Part shown: positions 18,027 to 26,253 of the stretch, piece after piece | How the letters are laid out: every line of letters begins with the position of its first letter | How positions within the stretch are numbered: the stretch's first letter is position 1 | Source: Candidatus Oscillibacter excrementigallinarum | GTDB taxonomy: Bacteria > Bacillota > Clostridia > Oscillospirales > Oscillospiraceae | Direction: 5' to 3' | Assembly (NCBI GenBank): GCA_019118245.1 | Contig: DWZJ01000044.1 | Location: forward strand, 1-57,308 | DNA: 57,308 bases | Made by a program: the position numbers and the translations under genes | Notes under the pieces: generated by a model | The model's database searches: none | Seen by the model: the letters and a program-made list of their open reading frames with translations, nothing else | Told to the model about the DNA's origin: nothing

Positions 18027-18055
18027 TTTACAGACTGTTCAAAATGTGATATACT
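18027..18055 (+). promoter_or_regulatory. Promoter for tsaE-tsaB
   Basis: TTTACA (18027-18032), a 17-base spacer and TATACT (18050-18055) lie about 40 bases before the tsaE start. Confidence 0.7.
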
Positions 18056-18096
18056 GAATCGAATTTGGATACAACACAGGAAAGGAGCGCTGCTTC

Positions 18097-18525
18097 TTGG
18101 AGTACATCTCCCACAGCGAGGCGGAGACCGAGGCCATCGGAGAGCGGCTGGCCGCCGCCCTCTCCCCCGGTTCCGTGGTGGCCTACCGGGGCGGCCTGGG
18201 CATGGGCAAGACCGCCTTCACCCGGGGACTGGCCCGGGGCCTGGGGTGCCGGGGGCGGGTCACCAGTCCCACCTTCACCATCGTCAACGAGTATGAGGGG
18301 ACCATCCCCCTGTTCCATTTTGATATGTACCGTCTGGCAAACTCAGACGACCTGTTTGACATCGGGTGGGAGGACTACCTGACCCGTGGCGGCGTCTGCG
18401 CCGTGGAGTGGAGCGAGCAGGTGGCGGACGCCCTGCCGGAGGACGCCGTCACCGTCACCCTGGCCCGCCACCCGGACCACGACGGCTGGCGGATCATCAC
18501 TGTGGAGGGAGGGACCGTTCAATGA
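18097..18525 (+). CDS. tsaE: tRNA t6A biosynthesis ATPase TsaE
   Basis: TsaE is the ATPase that supports TsaB-TsaD in adding threonylcarbamoyl to A37 of ANN-decoding tRNAs. The 142-residue protein has the P-loop RGGLGMGKTAFTRGLARGL, SPTFTIVNEYEG and FHFDMYRL, with a late VEWSEQVADALPED motif. The start is TTG at 18097, with GGAAAGGAG nine bases upstream. Its stop overlaps the tsaB start (ATGA), so the pair is translationally coupled. The third pathway enzyme (Sua5) is the fusion at 7.0-8.6 kb; TsaD is not in the window. Confidence 0.95.
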   Translation: MEYISHSEAETEAIGERLAAALSPGSVVAYRGGLGMGKTAFTRGLARGLGCRGRVTSPTFTIVNEYEGTIPLFHFDMYRLANSDDLFDIGWEDYLTRGGVCAVEWSEQVADALPEDAVTVTLARHPDHDGWRIITVEGGTVQ

Positions 18526-19220
18526 GGATCCTGGCTCTGGAGACCTCCGCCAAGGCGGTCTCCGCCGCCGTGACGGAGAATGGAAAGGTCCTCTGCTCCG
18601 GCTATCAGGACACCGGCCTGACCCACAGCCGCACGCTGATGCCCATCGTGGAGGCCATGCTGAAAAACACCGGTCTGACGGTCCAGGACTGCGACGCCAT
18701 CGCCGTGGCGGCGGGCCCCGGGTCCTTCACCGGCATCCGCATCGGCGTCTCCGCCGCCAAGGGGCTGGCCTTCGCCGCGGAAAAGCCCTGCGCCGCCGTC
18801 TCCACCCTGGAGGCCATGGCCCGGAACGTGGCCCATATGGACGCCCTGGTGGTCTGCGCCATGGACGCCCGGCGGAATCAAATTTACAACGCCCTGTTCA
18901 CTGCCGAGGGGGGCCGTCTGACCCGGCGGACGCCGGACCGGGCCATCGGCCTGGCGGAGCTGGCGGAGGAGCTGCGGGGCGAACCGCTGCCCCTGGTGAT
19001 CGTGGGGGACGGCGCCGTCCTCTGCGAGAAGGCGCTGACAGAGGCGGGTCTCCCCTGCCGTCTGGCGCCGCCCCATCTGGTGATGCAGAGCGCCGTGTCC
19101 GTGGCCCTGTGCGGCGAGGACCTGGCCCGGACGGGGAAACTGGTCTCCGCCCAGGAGCTGCTGCCGGTCTATCTCCGGCCGCCCCAGGCCCAGCGCCTGC
19201 GGGACCGGTTGCAGACCTGA
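18522..19220 (+). CDS. tsaB: tRNA t6A biosynthesis protein TsaB
   Basis: TsaB is the structural partner of the TsaD transferase. The 232-residue ASKHA-fold protein begins MRILALETSAKAVSAAV, with GPGSFTGIRIGVSAAKGLA and CAMDARRNQIYNALF, all typical. The ATG at 18522 overlaps the tsaE stop. The C-terminal QELLPVYLRPPQAQR is also a family feature. There is no rimI or tsaD directly downstream, unlike many genomes: upp follows after 45 bases. Confidence 0.95.
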   Translation: MRILALETSAKAVSAAVTENGKVLCSGYQDTGLTHSRTLMPIVEAMLKNTGLTVQDCDAIAVAAGPGSFTGIRIGVSAAKGLAFAAEKPCAAVSTLEAMARNVAHMDALVVCAMDARRNQIYNALFTAEGGRLTRRTPDRAIGLAELAEELRGEPLPLVIVGDGAVLCEKALTEAGLPCRLAPPHLVMQSAVSVALCGEDLARTGKLVSAQELLPVYLRPPQAQRLRDRLQT

Positions 19221-19265
19221 CAGATCTTCACCTGTGATGATATATGATCAAAAAGGAGTTATGGA

Positions 19266-19901
19266 ATGATGAGCGGTAAAGTACACGTCATGGACCACCC
19301 CCTGGTGGCCCACAAGCTGACCATCCTGCGGGACAAGAACACCAGCGTCAAGGATTTCCGGGAGATCGTCTCCGAGATCGGGATGCTGATCACCTACGAG
19401 GCCACCCGGGACCTGCCCCTGACCACCAAGGAGGTGGAGACCCCCATCTGCAAGACCATCGCCCCCACGTTGAAGGGCAAGAAGTTCGCCGTGGTACCCA
19501 TCCTCCGGGCGGGCCTGGGTCTGGTGGACGGCGTGCTGCGGATGGTTCCCTCCGCCCGGGTGGGCCACATCGGCATGTTCCGGGATGAGGAGACGCTGGA
19601 GCCCCACGTCTACTTCTGCAAGATGCCCAAGGACATTGCGGAGCGGGACATCATGATCGTGGACCCCATGCTGGCCACCGGCGGCAGCGCGGAAGCCGCC
19701 ATCACCGAGATGAAGAAGCGGGGCTGCAGGAACATCAAGCTGATGGTGCTGCTGGCCGCGCCGGAGGGCGTGGAGCGCATCCAGAAGACCCACCCGGACG
19801 TGGACATCTACTGCGGTGCCGTGGACGACCACCTGAACGAGCACGGCTACATCGTCCCCGGCCTGGGCGACGCCGGCGACCGGATCTTCGGCACGAAATA
19901 A
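19266..19901 (+). CDS. upp: Uracil phosphoribosyltransferase
   Basis: The enzyme converts uracil and PRPP to UMP in pyrimidine salvage. The 211-residue protein has [18 protein letters not shown] at the N-terminus, [14 protein letters not shown], the PRPP loop [17 protein letters not shown] and [13 protein letters not shown] at the C-terminus, all diagnostic. AAAAAGGAG lies just upstream. It may be read from the tsaE promoter, since no terminator separates it from tsaB, and it is followed by a strong terminator. Confidence 0.97.
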   Translation: MMSGKVHVMDHPLVAHKLTILRDKNTSVKDFREIVSEIGMLITYEATRDLPLTTKEVETPICKTIAPTLKGKKFAVVPILRAGLGLVDGVLRMVPSARVGHIGMFRDEETLEPHVYFCKMPKDIAERDIMIVDPMLATGGSAEAAITEMKKRGCRNIKLMVLLAAPEGVERIQKTHPDVDIYCGAVDDHLNEHGYIVPGLGDAGDRIFGTK

Positions 19902-19904
19902 CAG

Positions 19905-19937
19905 CAGCGGGGAGGCGTAACGCCTCCCCGCTGTTTT
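19905..19937. terminator. Intrinsic terminator between upp and the convergent hlyIII gene
   Basis: CAGCGGGGAGGCG and CGCCTCCCCGCTG form a 13-bp stem with a TAA loop, followed by TTTT on the plus strand. It lies only three bases past the upp stop. Confidence 0.9.
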
Positions 19938-19946
19938 CACGCGTTC

Positions 19947-20606
19947 TCACAGCACATACAGGTACACCGCCAGGTAGTGGAAGAAGGACCCCGCCAGGAT
20001 CAGCAGATGGAACAGCTCGTGGAAGGTCCACTCCGCCGAGAGGTTGGGCTTTTTGACGGCGTAGAACACCGCCCCCACGGAGTAGCAGATGCCGCCGATG
20101 GCCACCAGGGTCAGGCAGGGCTGGCCCAGGGCGGCGAAGTCCTTTGCCACGAACACCACGGACCAGCCCATGATGAGGTACACCGCCGTGGACAGCATCC
20201 GGGGCGCGTTGATCCACAGCATCTTGGCCAGCACCCCCGCCAGGGCCACGCCCCAGAGGATCAGGCAGAACCGGGTCCCCTTGGGCTGGGGCAGCAGCAC
20301 CACACAGAAGGGCGTGTAGCTGCCGGCGATCAGCACGTAGATCATGCTGTGGTCCATCTTCCGCAGCATCCGCTTCACCCCGCCGCTGGCGGCGGTGCCG
20401 GGATAGTAGTGGTAGATGGCGCTGGCGGCGTACAGCGCCACCATGGACAGGCAGAAGCACATGGCCGCCGCCACCGCCGGCGCGGCCGCATCCGTCCACA
20501 TCCCCCGGAACAGATACACCAGCGCGCCGCACAGAGCGGCTGCCGCGCCGAAAACGTGGGTCTCACAGCTGATCCGGTCCTGGGCCTTTGCAAACAGCTT
20601 GCGCAT
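19947..20606 (-). CDS. Hemolysin III / PAQR family membrane protein
   Basis: The protein is about 219 residues with seven membrane segments. Family signatures are SCETHVFGAAAA near the N-terminus, SAIYHYYP, RKMDHSMIYVLIAGSYTPFC and the C-terminal FHELFHLLILAGSFFHY, whose His and Asp residues form the metal site of the CREST/PAQR superfamily. Bacterial members (YqfA/HlyIII) have no agreed function, so the haemolysin name should not be taken literally. The ATG at 20606 has AAGGAGAG upstream. A perfect inverted repeat lies in its promoter region. Confidence 0.9.
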   Translation of the reverse strand: MRKLFAKAQDRISCETHVFGAAAALCGALVYLFRGMWTDAAAPAVAAAMCFCLSMVALYAASAIYHYYPGTAASGGVKRMLRKMDHSMIYVLIAGSYTPFCVVLLPQPKGTRFCLILWGVALAGVLAKMLWINAPRMLSTAVYLIMGWSVVFVAKDFAALGQPCLTLVAIGGICYSVGAVFYAVKKPNLSAEWTFHELFHLLILAGSFFHYLAVYLYVL

Positions 20607-20653
20607 AGAATGGTCTCTCCTTCTTGAAATCCAGCCAAAAGTTTCTTGCATTA

Positions 20654-20682
20654 TATAATATAGTTTTCAATACTATATTATA
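20654..20682. promoter_or_regulatory. Perfect 10-bp inverted repeat upstream of hlyIII
   Basis: TATAATATAG (20654-20663) and CTATATTATA (20673-20682) are separated by nine bases, in an AT-rich patch 50-75 bases upstream of the hlyIII start. It could be an operator for a dimeric regulator overlapping a -10 element; no regulator gene is adjacent. Confidence 0.45.
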
Positions 20683-20686
20683 CGCT

Positions 20687-20954
20687 TCGCAAATTCATTT
20701 CAAGTAGTATATGTAAATTTTCTGTGACGATTCCATTCTATGCAGAAAAATTCCTGCGGCCGCAGGAATCCAAATTTCATCCGTCCTTTCCGGCGACATG
20801 CCCGTCGGAAATCTGAAGATCCGTTTTCGGCCGCGACCTGTGCGTGGCCGAAAACACCGCTCAGTCCCCAAGTGTGAGGAGCGTCCGCCGTTGGCGGACG
20901 CTCCTTGCGCGCAGGGGGCTGCATCTCTCGAAAAAGGCCCCGCCTTTTTCGATG
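20687..20954. other. Gene-free, hairpin-rich region between the AGCS and hlyIII genes
   Basis: No gene is supported. Hairpins are at 20787-20811, 20824-20854 (both with 7-base loops, related to the one at 1339), about 20880-20908 (GAGCGTCCGCC arms) and 20927-20951 (TCGAAAAAGGC arms). The last is immediately past the AGCS symporter stop and is a plausible terminator for it. Confidence 0.6.
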
Positions 20955-22361
20955 TTAATTCCAGTAGTCAGTCTTTTCCTTCAGACCGATGTCCGCTGCC
21001 CGGAAGACGGGGTTCTTCCCCTCCTTCCGCTGCCGGGTGTAGTTCCGCAGGGCGGCAGCCGCCGGACGTGAGAGGACGGCGATCACCGGGATGTTGATGA
21101 TGACCATGATACCCATCAACACGTCGGACAGGTTCCACACCAGATCCAGGGTCAGCCCGGCGCCCAGGAAGATCAGGCCCATGGCCACCAGCCGGAACAC
21201 CACCATGAAGGTCTTGGAGGGCACGTGGCCCAGCAGATAGGCCAGAGCATTGTCCACGTAGTACAGATTGCCGATCAGGGTGGTGAAGGCAAACAGCACC
21301 ATGGCCACGGTGATGAAGATGGGGCCCAGGGTGCCGAAGGAGGCGGACAGGGCCTCCTGCACATAGGGGGCGCCCTGCAGCTCCGCGGTGGGCTCCACGC
21401 CGGAGCACAGCAGCATGAAGGCGGTGGCGGAGCAGATCACCAGGGTGTCCAGGAACACGGAGAGCATCTGTACCAGTCCCTGCTTCACCGGGTGGGAGAC
21501 GTTGGCGGAGGCTGCGGCGTTGGGGGCGGAGCCCACGCCAGCCTCGTTGGAGAAGAGGCCCCGCTTCACGCCCTGCATCACAGCAGAGCCAGTGAAGCCG
21601 GCGAAGATGGCCTGGAAGTCAAAGGCCCCGGCGAAGATCCGGCCGAACACCTGGGGAATCAGTCCCAGATTCATGATGATGACCACCAGGGCCACCAGCA
21701 CGTACAGGCCGCCCATAATGGGAACCAGGGTGGAGGCGAAGGCGATGATCCGCTTGCCGCCGCCCATGACGCAGTACCCGGTCAGCAGGGCCACGATGCC
21801 GCCGATGATCCAGGGGGTGAGTTCCGGATTGTAAAAGCCATAGCTGGAGAAGGTGGACTGGAGGTTATAGGAGCAGAGCATATTGAAGCCGCCGGCATAG
21901 GTGGCGATGAGGCTCAGGGCGAACAGCACCGCCAGGGGCCGGCTGTGGAGGGCTGCCTCGATATAGTAGGCAGGGCCGCCGTAGCTCTCGCCGGTCGTCG
22001 GATTCCGGCGCTTGTAGATCTGGGCCAGCGTGGACTCAGTAAACGCCGTGGCGCCGCCCAGCAGGGCAATGAGCCACATCCAGAACACAGCGCCGTAGCC
22101 GCCCACGCAGATGGCCACGGACACACCGATGATGTTGCCCGTGCCCACCCGGGACGCGGTGGACACCATCAGCGCCTGGAAGGAAGACACGCTCCCCTCC
22201 TTCTCCGGCCGCTCCACCACCACGCGGATGGATTCTTTCAGCAGCCGCAGCTGCGGAAAGCGGTTCCGGACAGTGAAGAACACGCCGGCGGCCACCAGCA
22301 GGATCACCAGCAGGTATGTGTACATCCAGTTGCTCAGGGCAGCGATCATTTCTCCCACCAT
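20955..22361 (-). CDS. AGCS family sodium:alanine/glycine symporter
   Basis: The product is about 468 residues with ten or eleven membrane spans that imports small amino acids with sodium. Family marks include SSFQALMVSTASRVGTGNIIGVSVAI, the FWMWLIALLGGATAF segment, YGGPAYYIE, and KRGLFSNEAGVGSAPNAAAS. The start is either ATG 22361 or TTG 22367; both lie within reach of AAGGAGAGG. It stands alone between a hairpin-rich region and a lipoprotein gene. No glycine riboswitch is visible upstream. Confidence 0.94.
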   Translation of the reverse strand: MVGEMIAALSNWMYTYLLVILLVAAGVFFTVRNRFPQLRLLKESIRVVVERPEKEGSVSSFQALMVSTASRVGTGNIIGVSVAICVGGYGAVFWMWLIALLGGATAFTESTLAQIYKRRNPTTGESYGGPAYYIEAALHSRPLAVLFALSLIATYAGGFNMLCSYNLQSTFSSYGFYNPELTPWIIGGIVALLTGYCVMGGGKRIIAFASTLVPIMGGLYVLVALVVIIMNLGLIPQVFGRIFAGAFDFQAIFAGFTGSAVMQGVKRGLFSNEAGVGSAPNAAASANVSHPVKQGLVQMLSVFLDTLVICSATAFMLLCSGVEPTAELQGAPYVQEALSASFGTLGPIFITVAMVLFAFTTLIGNLYYVDNALAYLLGHVPSKTFMVVFRLVAMGLIFLGAGLTLDLVWNLSDVLMGIMVIINIPVIAVLSRPAAAALRNYTRQRKEGKNPVFRAADIGLKEKTDYWN

Positions 22362-22367
22362 GTACAA

Positions 22368-22709
22368 TTTCCTCTCCTTCTGTCATTGTTTGGGATACGC
22401 AGTCTCTCTGCGCTTGTCAGCTTGACTAGGATATCAGAACCTTTGCGGCCTTGTCAATGGCAAAATCCAAGTTTTTGCAGCAAAATCAGAGACGAAGGGG
22501 CAAAAATTCCCCTCCATCTCAGCTTGTCGTAAAGTTTTTTCGACAAGCTGTCTGCGTTTTGTGCGCTTCGAAAAGTTCTGAAAACAGTTGATTGGAAACG
22601 AAAGGCGTCTTTTCCGGGGCTCTTTCGTAGCTATTTTCCTTCCCATTTCCCCGGACTCTCAGATTTATCGGCAGACTGAGACGGAGAGGCATATATGCCC
22701 CTCCGTCTC
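22368..22709. other. AT-richer intergenic region with hairpins
   Basis: No gene is convincing. CAGCTTGTCG (22520-22529) pairs with CGACAAGCTG (22541-22550). A second hairpin, GAGACGGAG with CTCCGTCTC (about 22678-22710), lies at the stop of the lipoprotein gene and probably terminates it. Short minus-strand frames here have biased, lysine/arginine-rich composition and no ribosome site. Confidence 0.5.
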
Positions 22710-23927
22710 TCAATTCGCCGTCGGATAGCCGCAGAGAGCCTCTGTCAGGTCCTCAGTCTCCGGGTCAAAATCAAAGGTCCGGGCGCCGCCCCCCGCCGTC
22801 CCGCAGGTCAGGCGCAGCGTCCCGTCCGCCTGCCAGGAAATGCCCTTGATCGACAGCGCGTCGTCGTACCAGCTCCGGATGCTGTGCAGGCTGCCGCCGG
22901 ACCCCTCTCCGGGCTTCTCCCATCCCACGCTGAACTCCGCGGCGTTTCCGGTCAGGGCGGCATCCCAGACGCCGTCGGCGGACCAGATGCGGTAGCGCGT
23001 GATGTTCCCCGCCGTCTGGTCCTCCATCATCTCCTGGGCCTTGGGCACCAGGGCACTGCCGGAGCCGGAGGGCAGCAGGAACGCCTTGTCGCTGTCATAC
23101 CGCTCCGTGCTGTCCCAGTCGGCGCCGTTGGAGAGGTACACGTCCGTCCCGTCGGTGACGACATAGGAGAACCGCTTCTCCGTGATCTCCCCGCCGGTGC
23201 GCATCCGCCAGAAGAAGCTGCTGCCGTCATAGATGACGTCGATCAGCATGGGCCAGCTCTCGTAGTAGTTCTGGAGCGTCCGCAGCTGGCAGGGGATGCC
23301 CAGGGACACCTTTTCTAGGAAGGTCTCCGCCGCATCCGCGTTCTCCACGCCCGCCTCGGTGAACACCACCGCGCCGGTGGTGGCCAGCTCCGCAGGGTCG
23401 CCATACTCCGGCACGTCCTCCATGGGGCCGAAGCCGTAGGGGGCCTCCGCCGAGATGGCCGCGCCTTCTCTCAGGGTGAACTCTGCTGTCAGGGTCTGGT
23501 CTCCCACGACCTTGATGACCCGAAACGTGCCTCCCCCGGAAAAATCATAGTCGAATTGGGAGAACGAACAGGTCCCGGCGTGCTTCTCGCCGGGCTGAAG
23601 GATGTAGGCAATTGTGTTCACTGCCGCGTTTTCCCGCCAGGGCACATCGTACCATGCACCGTCCTCGCCCAGCATCTCCAGATGGTAATCCTCTCCGAAC
23701 TCCACGGTCTCCGTACCAGTGTTCTCCACAACGTACCACACCTGTTCTACGGAGGGGGCGTACGTCTCCCACTCCAGCTCCAGGGTCACTGGCCCTTCCG
23801 TCGGGACCGTCGTGCTCGCCTCAGGGGACAGCTCGCCATCCGGCGCCTGATCCGCTGGTTCTTCCGCCCCGCATCCCGCCAGCAGCAACAGTGCCAGCAG
23901 GCAGATCCAAAATTGTTTCATCTCCAT
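22710..23927 (-). CDS. Lipoprotein with Ig-like domain, unknown function
   Basis: The 405-residue product has a lipoprotein signal, MEMKQFWICLLALLLLAGCGAE in effect, with lipobox LAGC and Cys near residue 19, so it should be anchored to the outer face of the membrane. After an acidic, low-complexity linker (about 20-45), residues 50-155 look like a bacterial Ig-like beta domain (LELEWETYAPSVEQVWYVVEN). Residues 200-400 hold a further beta-rich region with TRYRIWSADGVWDAAL, resembling lipoprotein substrate-interaction domains. It stands alone. I assign no function. Confidence 0.8.
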   Translation of the reverse strand: MEMKQFWICLLALLLLAGCGAEEPADQAPDGELSPEASTTVPTEGPVTLELEWETYAPSVEQVWYVVENTGTETVEFGEDYHLEMLGEDGAWYDVPWRENAAVNTIAYILQPGEKHAGTCSFSQFDYDFSGGGTFRVIKVVGDQTLTAEFTLREGAAISAEAPYGFGPMEDVPEYGDPAELATTGAVVFTEAGVENADAAETFLEKVSLGIPCQLRTLQNYYESWPMLIDVIYDGSSFFWRMRTGGEITEKRFSYVVTDGTDVYLSNGADWDSTERYDSDKAFLLPSGSGSALVPKAQEMMEDQTAGNITRYRIWSADGVWDAALTGNAAEFSVGWEKPGEGSGGSLHSIRSWYDDALSIKGISWQADGTLRLTCGTAGGGARTFDFDPETEDLTEALCGYPTAN

Positions 23928-24047
23928 GCCTCTCTTTCTTCCAGAAACGCCCGCTCTATCAAAAAAGACGGCTCCCAGCGGGAATAAGTTCCGCCGCCTT
24001 CAGGCAAACTACACAAAATCCACCTGAAAATTTTTGAGCTTCCCTGC

Positions 24048-24076
24048 TTGCATTTTAGCTGCTTGTCCGGTAAAAT
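24048..24076 (+). promoter_or_regulatory. Promoter of the ssnA leader
   Basis: TTGCAT (24048-24053), a 17-base spacer and TAAAAT (24071-24076) predict a transcript start near 24083, nine bases before the hairpin at 24092. Confidence 0.75.
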
Positions 24077-24091
24077 ACAAGTACAAGGGAA

Positions 24092-24197
24092 GAATGATAG
24101 CTGTAACGGAGTGCCGCGCGCACGGGCTGACACCTATCATTCCGGTCTTTTGATAGGTGTTTCAAGCCAAGGTCGGTTTGAAGCGCCTTTTCTTTTT
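24092..24197 (+). ncRNA. Candidate riboswitch (aptamer, antiterminator, terminator) in the ssnA leader
   Basis: Three helices can be read directly. P1 pairs GAATGATAG (24092-24100) with CTATCATTC (24134-24142), nine perfect pairs, enclosing TGT/ACA pairs, a 6x6 internal loop (AACGGA opposite GGGCTG) and P2 (GTGC 24111-24114 with GCAC 24120-24123). An antiterminator pairs ACACCTATC (24130-24138) with GATAGGTGT (24152-24160). A terminator pairs 24156-24168 with 24175-24187 (13 pairs including wobbles, 6-base loop), followed by TTTTCTTTTT. P1 and the antiterminator share CTATC; the antiterminator and terminator share GGTGT. A stabilised P1 would therefore favour termination. The aptamer class is not identified; size and shape recall small purine-sensing hairpins such as NMT1, unverified. 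Confidence 0.75.
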
Positions 24198-24234
24198 ACC
24201 GAACCATCAACAGGGACGAAAAGGAGGTCTTTTT

Positions 24235-25578
24235 ATGATTTTACTGGCAAACGGCAAGGTCATCACCCGGGACCCGGAGGGCGTGGGCTATCTGCCTGAC
24301 GGCGGCGTGGTCACCGACGGCGGCAAGATCGTGGAGGTGGGCGCCACCGCCGATCTGAAGGCCAAATACCCCCAGGCCGAGTTCGTGGACGCCCGGGGCG
24401 GCGTCATCATGCCGGGGCTCATCAACGCCCATACCCACATCTACTCCGCCCTGGCCCGGGGCCTCTCCATCGACGGGTACAACCCCACCAGCTTCTACGA
24501 GGTCCTGGACGGCCAGTGGTGGTACATCGACCGGAACCTGGATCTGGAGGCCACCAAGGCCAGCGCCCAGGCACTGGTGATCGACTCCATCAAGCAGGGC
24601 GTCACCACCATCTTCGACCACCACGCCAGCTTCTGCGAGATCCCCGGCTCCCTGATGAAGATTGCCGAGGTGACGAAGGAGTTCGGCATGCGGGCGTGCC
24701 TGTGCTATGAGGTCAGCGACCGGGACGGGGCGGAGAAGAGCCTCCAGTCCGTGCAGGAGAACAAGGACTTCATCGACTACTGCGAGCAGAACCCCAGCGA
24801 CATGCTGAAGGCCATGTTCGGCGGCCACGCCCTGTTCACCATCTCCGACAAGACCTTTGACCGGATGGTGGAGGCCAACAACGGCCGGGTGGGCTATCAC
24901 ATCCACGTGTCCGAGGGCATGAACGACGTGTACGACTCCCTCCAGAACTACGGCCGCCGGCCGGTCCAGCGGCTTCAGGACCACGGCATCCTGGGCTCCA
25001 AGACCATCCTGGGCCACTGCATCCATGTGAACACCGCCGAAATGGACATCATCAAGGCCACGGACACCATGTGCGTCAACAACCCCGAATCCAACATGGG
25101 CAACGCCGTGGGCATCTCCCCGGTGCTGCAGCTCTATCAGAAGGGCATCCTCATCGGCATGGGCACCGACGCCTACACCAACGATATGCTGGAGTCCATC
25201 AAGGTGGCTCTGTGCTCCCAGCGGCACAACGCCTGCATGCCCAACGTGGGCTGGTGTGAGGTGACGGATATGCTGTTCCGCAACAATGCCAAGATGGCGG
25301 AGCGCACCGGCTTCCCCACCCTGGGCGTGCTGAAGCCCGGCGCGGCGGCGGACGTGATCGTCATGGACTACAAGCCCTTCACCCCCTTCTCTGACGCCAA
25401 CATCGACGGACATATGCTCTTCGGCATGACCGGCCGTCAGTGCCAGACCACCATGATCAACGGCAGGATTTTGATGCGTGACCGCGTTCTCACGGAGATC
25501 GACGAGGAGGCCGTGAATGCCCACATTCTGGAGAGCAGCAAGCGGCTGTGGGGACGGTTGAACCATAAAGAGTATTGA
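24235..25578 (+). CDS. ssnA: Putative aminohydrolase SsnA
   Basis: The 447-residue amidohydrolase-superfamily protein is related to guanine deaminase/chlorohydrolase enzymes. Metal-site motifs are NAHTHIYSALARG, GHCIHVNTAEMD and GMGTDAYTNDM. SsnA is encoded in several bacteria beside ygfK and xanthine-dehydrogenase-like genes and has been linked to selenium-dependent hydroxylases and, in gut anaerobes, to purine breakdown; its substrate is not firmly known. The ATG at 24235 has AAGGAGGT eight bases upstream. A candidate riboswitch precedes it. ygfK follows on the same strand after 861 bases. Confidence 0.88.
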   Translation: MILLANGKVITRDPEGVGYLPDGGVVTDGGKIVEVGATADLKAKYPQAEFVDARGGVIMPGLINAHTHIYSALARGLSIDGYNPTSFYEVLDGQWWYIDRNLDLEATKASAQALVIDSIKQGVTTIFDHHASFCEIPGSLMKIAEVTKEFGMRACLCYEVSDRDGAEKSLQSVQENKDFIDYCEQNPSDMLKAMFGGHALFTISDKTFDRMVEANNGRVGYHIHVSEGMNDVYDSLQNYGRRPVQRLQDHGILGSKTILGHCIHVNTAEMDIIKATDTMCVNNPESNMGNAVGISPVLQLYQKGILIGMGTDAYTNDMLESIKVALCSQRHNACMPNVGWCEVTDMLFRNNAKMAERTGFPTLGVLKPGAAADVIVMDYKPFTPFSDANIDGHMLFGMTGRQCQTTMINGRILMRDRVLTEIDEEAVNAHILESSKRLWGRLNHKEY

Positions 25579-25635
25579 TACGGTCAGCCCTGTGACGCCG
25601 CCCGCCGGTTTGGAGCGGCCTCTCCGGCGGAGGGT

Positions 25636-25662
25636 GTAGGGGCCGGCGCCCTCGCCGGCCCG
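25636..25662. repeat. REP-like palindrome, family A, copy 1
   Basis: The 27-base unit begins GTAGGGGCC and ends GGCCCG. GGGCCGGCG (25640-25648) pairs with CGCCGGCCC (25653-25661) around a CCCT loop. Copy 2 at 26013 differs only by paired, compensating changes. Confidence 0.75.
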
Positions 25663-25722
25663 CAGAGTGCCAGCCGTTTGGCTGGCGGATGACAGCTATG
25701 TTGATAGCTGGGCAATGCACCC

Positions 25723-25759
25723 CCCATTTTCTTTTCGGTCTTGCCGAAAAGAAAACGGG
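25723..25759. repeat. A/T-rich palindrome, family B, copy 1
   Basis: A 16-position stem with one mismatch: CCCATTTTCTTTTCGG (25723-25738) opposite the segment 25744-25759, with a 5-base loop. A related palindrome with the same TTTTCTTTT core is at 26254. Confidence 0.7.
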
Positions 25760-26012
25760 CCGTGCACGGTCCAAAAGAAAAGAACGCTTTTTGTCGCGCT
25801 CCGGCACGTACGTGCCTCCGCGCTGTACGGGGGTCGACGTGAGATGGTGCCTGCGGGTTTGCGAGGACCGACCGACGGGCGCGGCGGGGTACGGCGCGGA
25901 CTTGACGGCGGATTCCCGCGGCGCGGGTGCGGAGGGTATCGGGGTGCAAGGACGCATTTGACCAGCTCCTCTTTCCGCGCGTTCCGCTTCGCTACGCGCT
26001 GCCCTGGCGCTC

Positions 26013-26039
26013 GTAGGGGCCGATGCCCTCATCGGCCCG
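26013..26039. repeat. REP-like palindrome, family A, copy 2
   Basis: Same 27-base unit as 25636-25662, in the same orientation. GGGCCGATG pairs with CATCGGCCC around CCCT. The GGCG/CGCC of copy 1 is GATG/CATC here, keeping the stem intact. Confidence 0.75.
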
Positions 26040-26253
26040 TTGGGAAGCTTTCATCAACTACCAGGGGAGCGGCAGCGGGGAAAGAGGGACCAGGTATCTG
26101 GGACTTCCCCGGGCCAAAGGTTTCCCCAAGGGCAGCGCGTTTCCGTCCCTGACTGCCGCGCGGGATTGCCAACCATCCCCCGCCGGCGGCAGGAGGTCTG
26201 CGCTTGCGCAGACCGACCCGCCGAACATTTTTTCTTTTCCACCGGGCGCGGCG

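Noticed and set aside
22434-22713. Short lysine/arginine-rich minus-strand frames
   Set aside because: No ribosome site, no recognisable family, and they overlap hairpins in an intergenic gap.
24092-24142. Canonical guanine/adenine riboswitch
   Set aside because: The three-way junction with conserved loop-loop pairing is absent; only two stacked stems are present.
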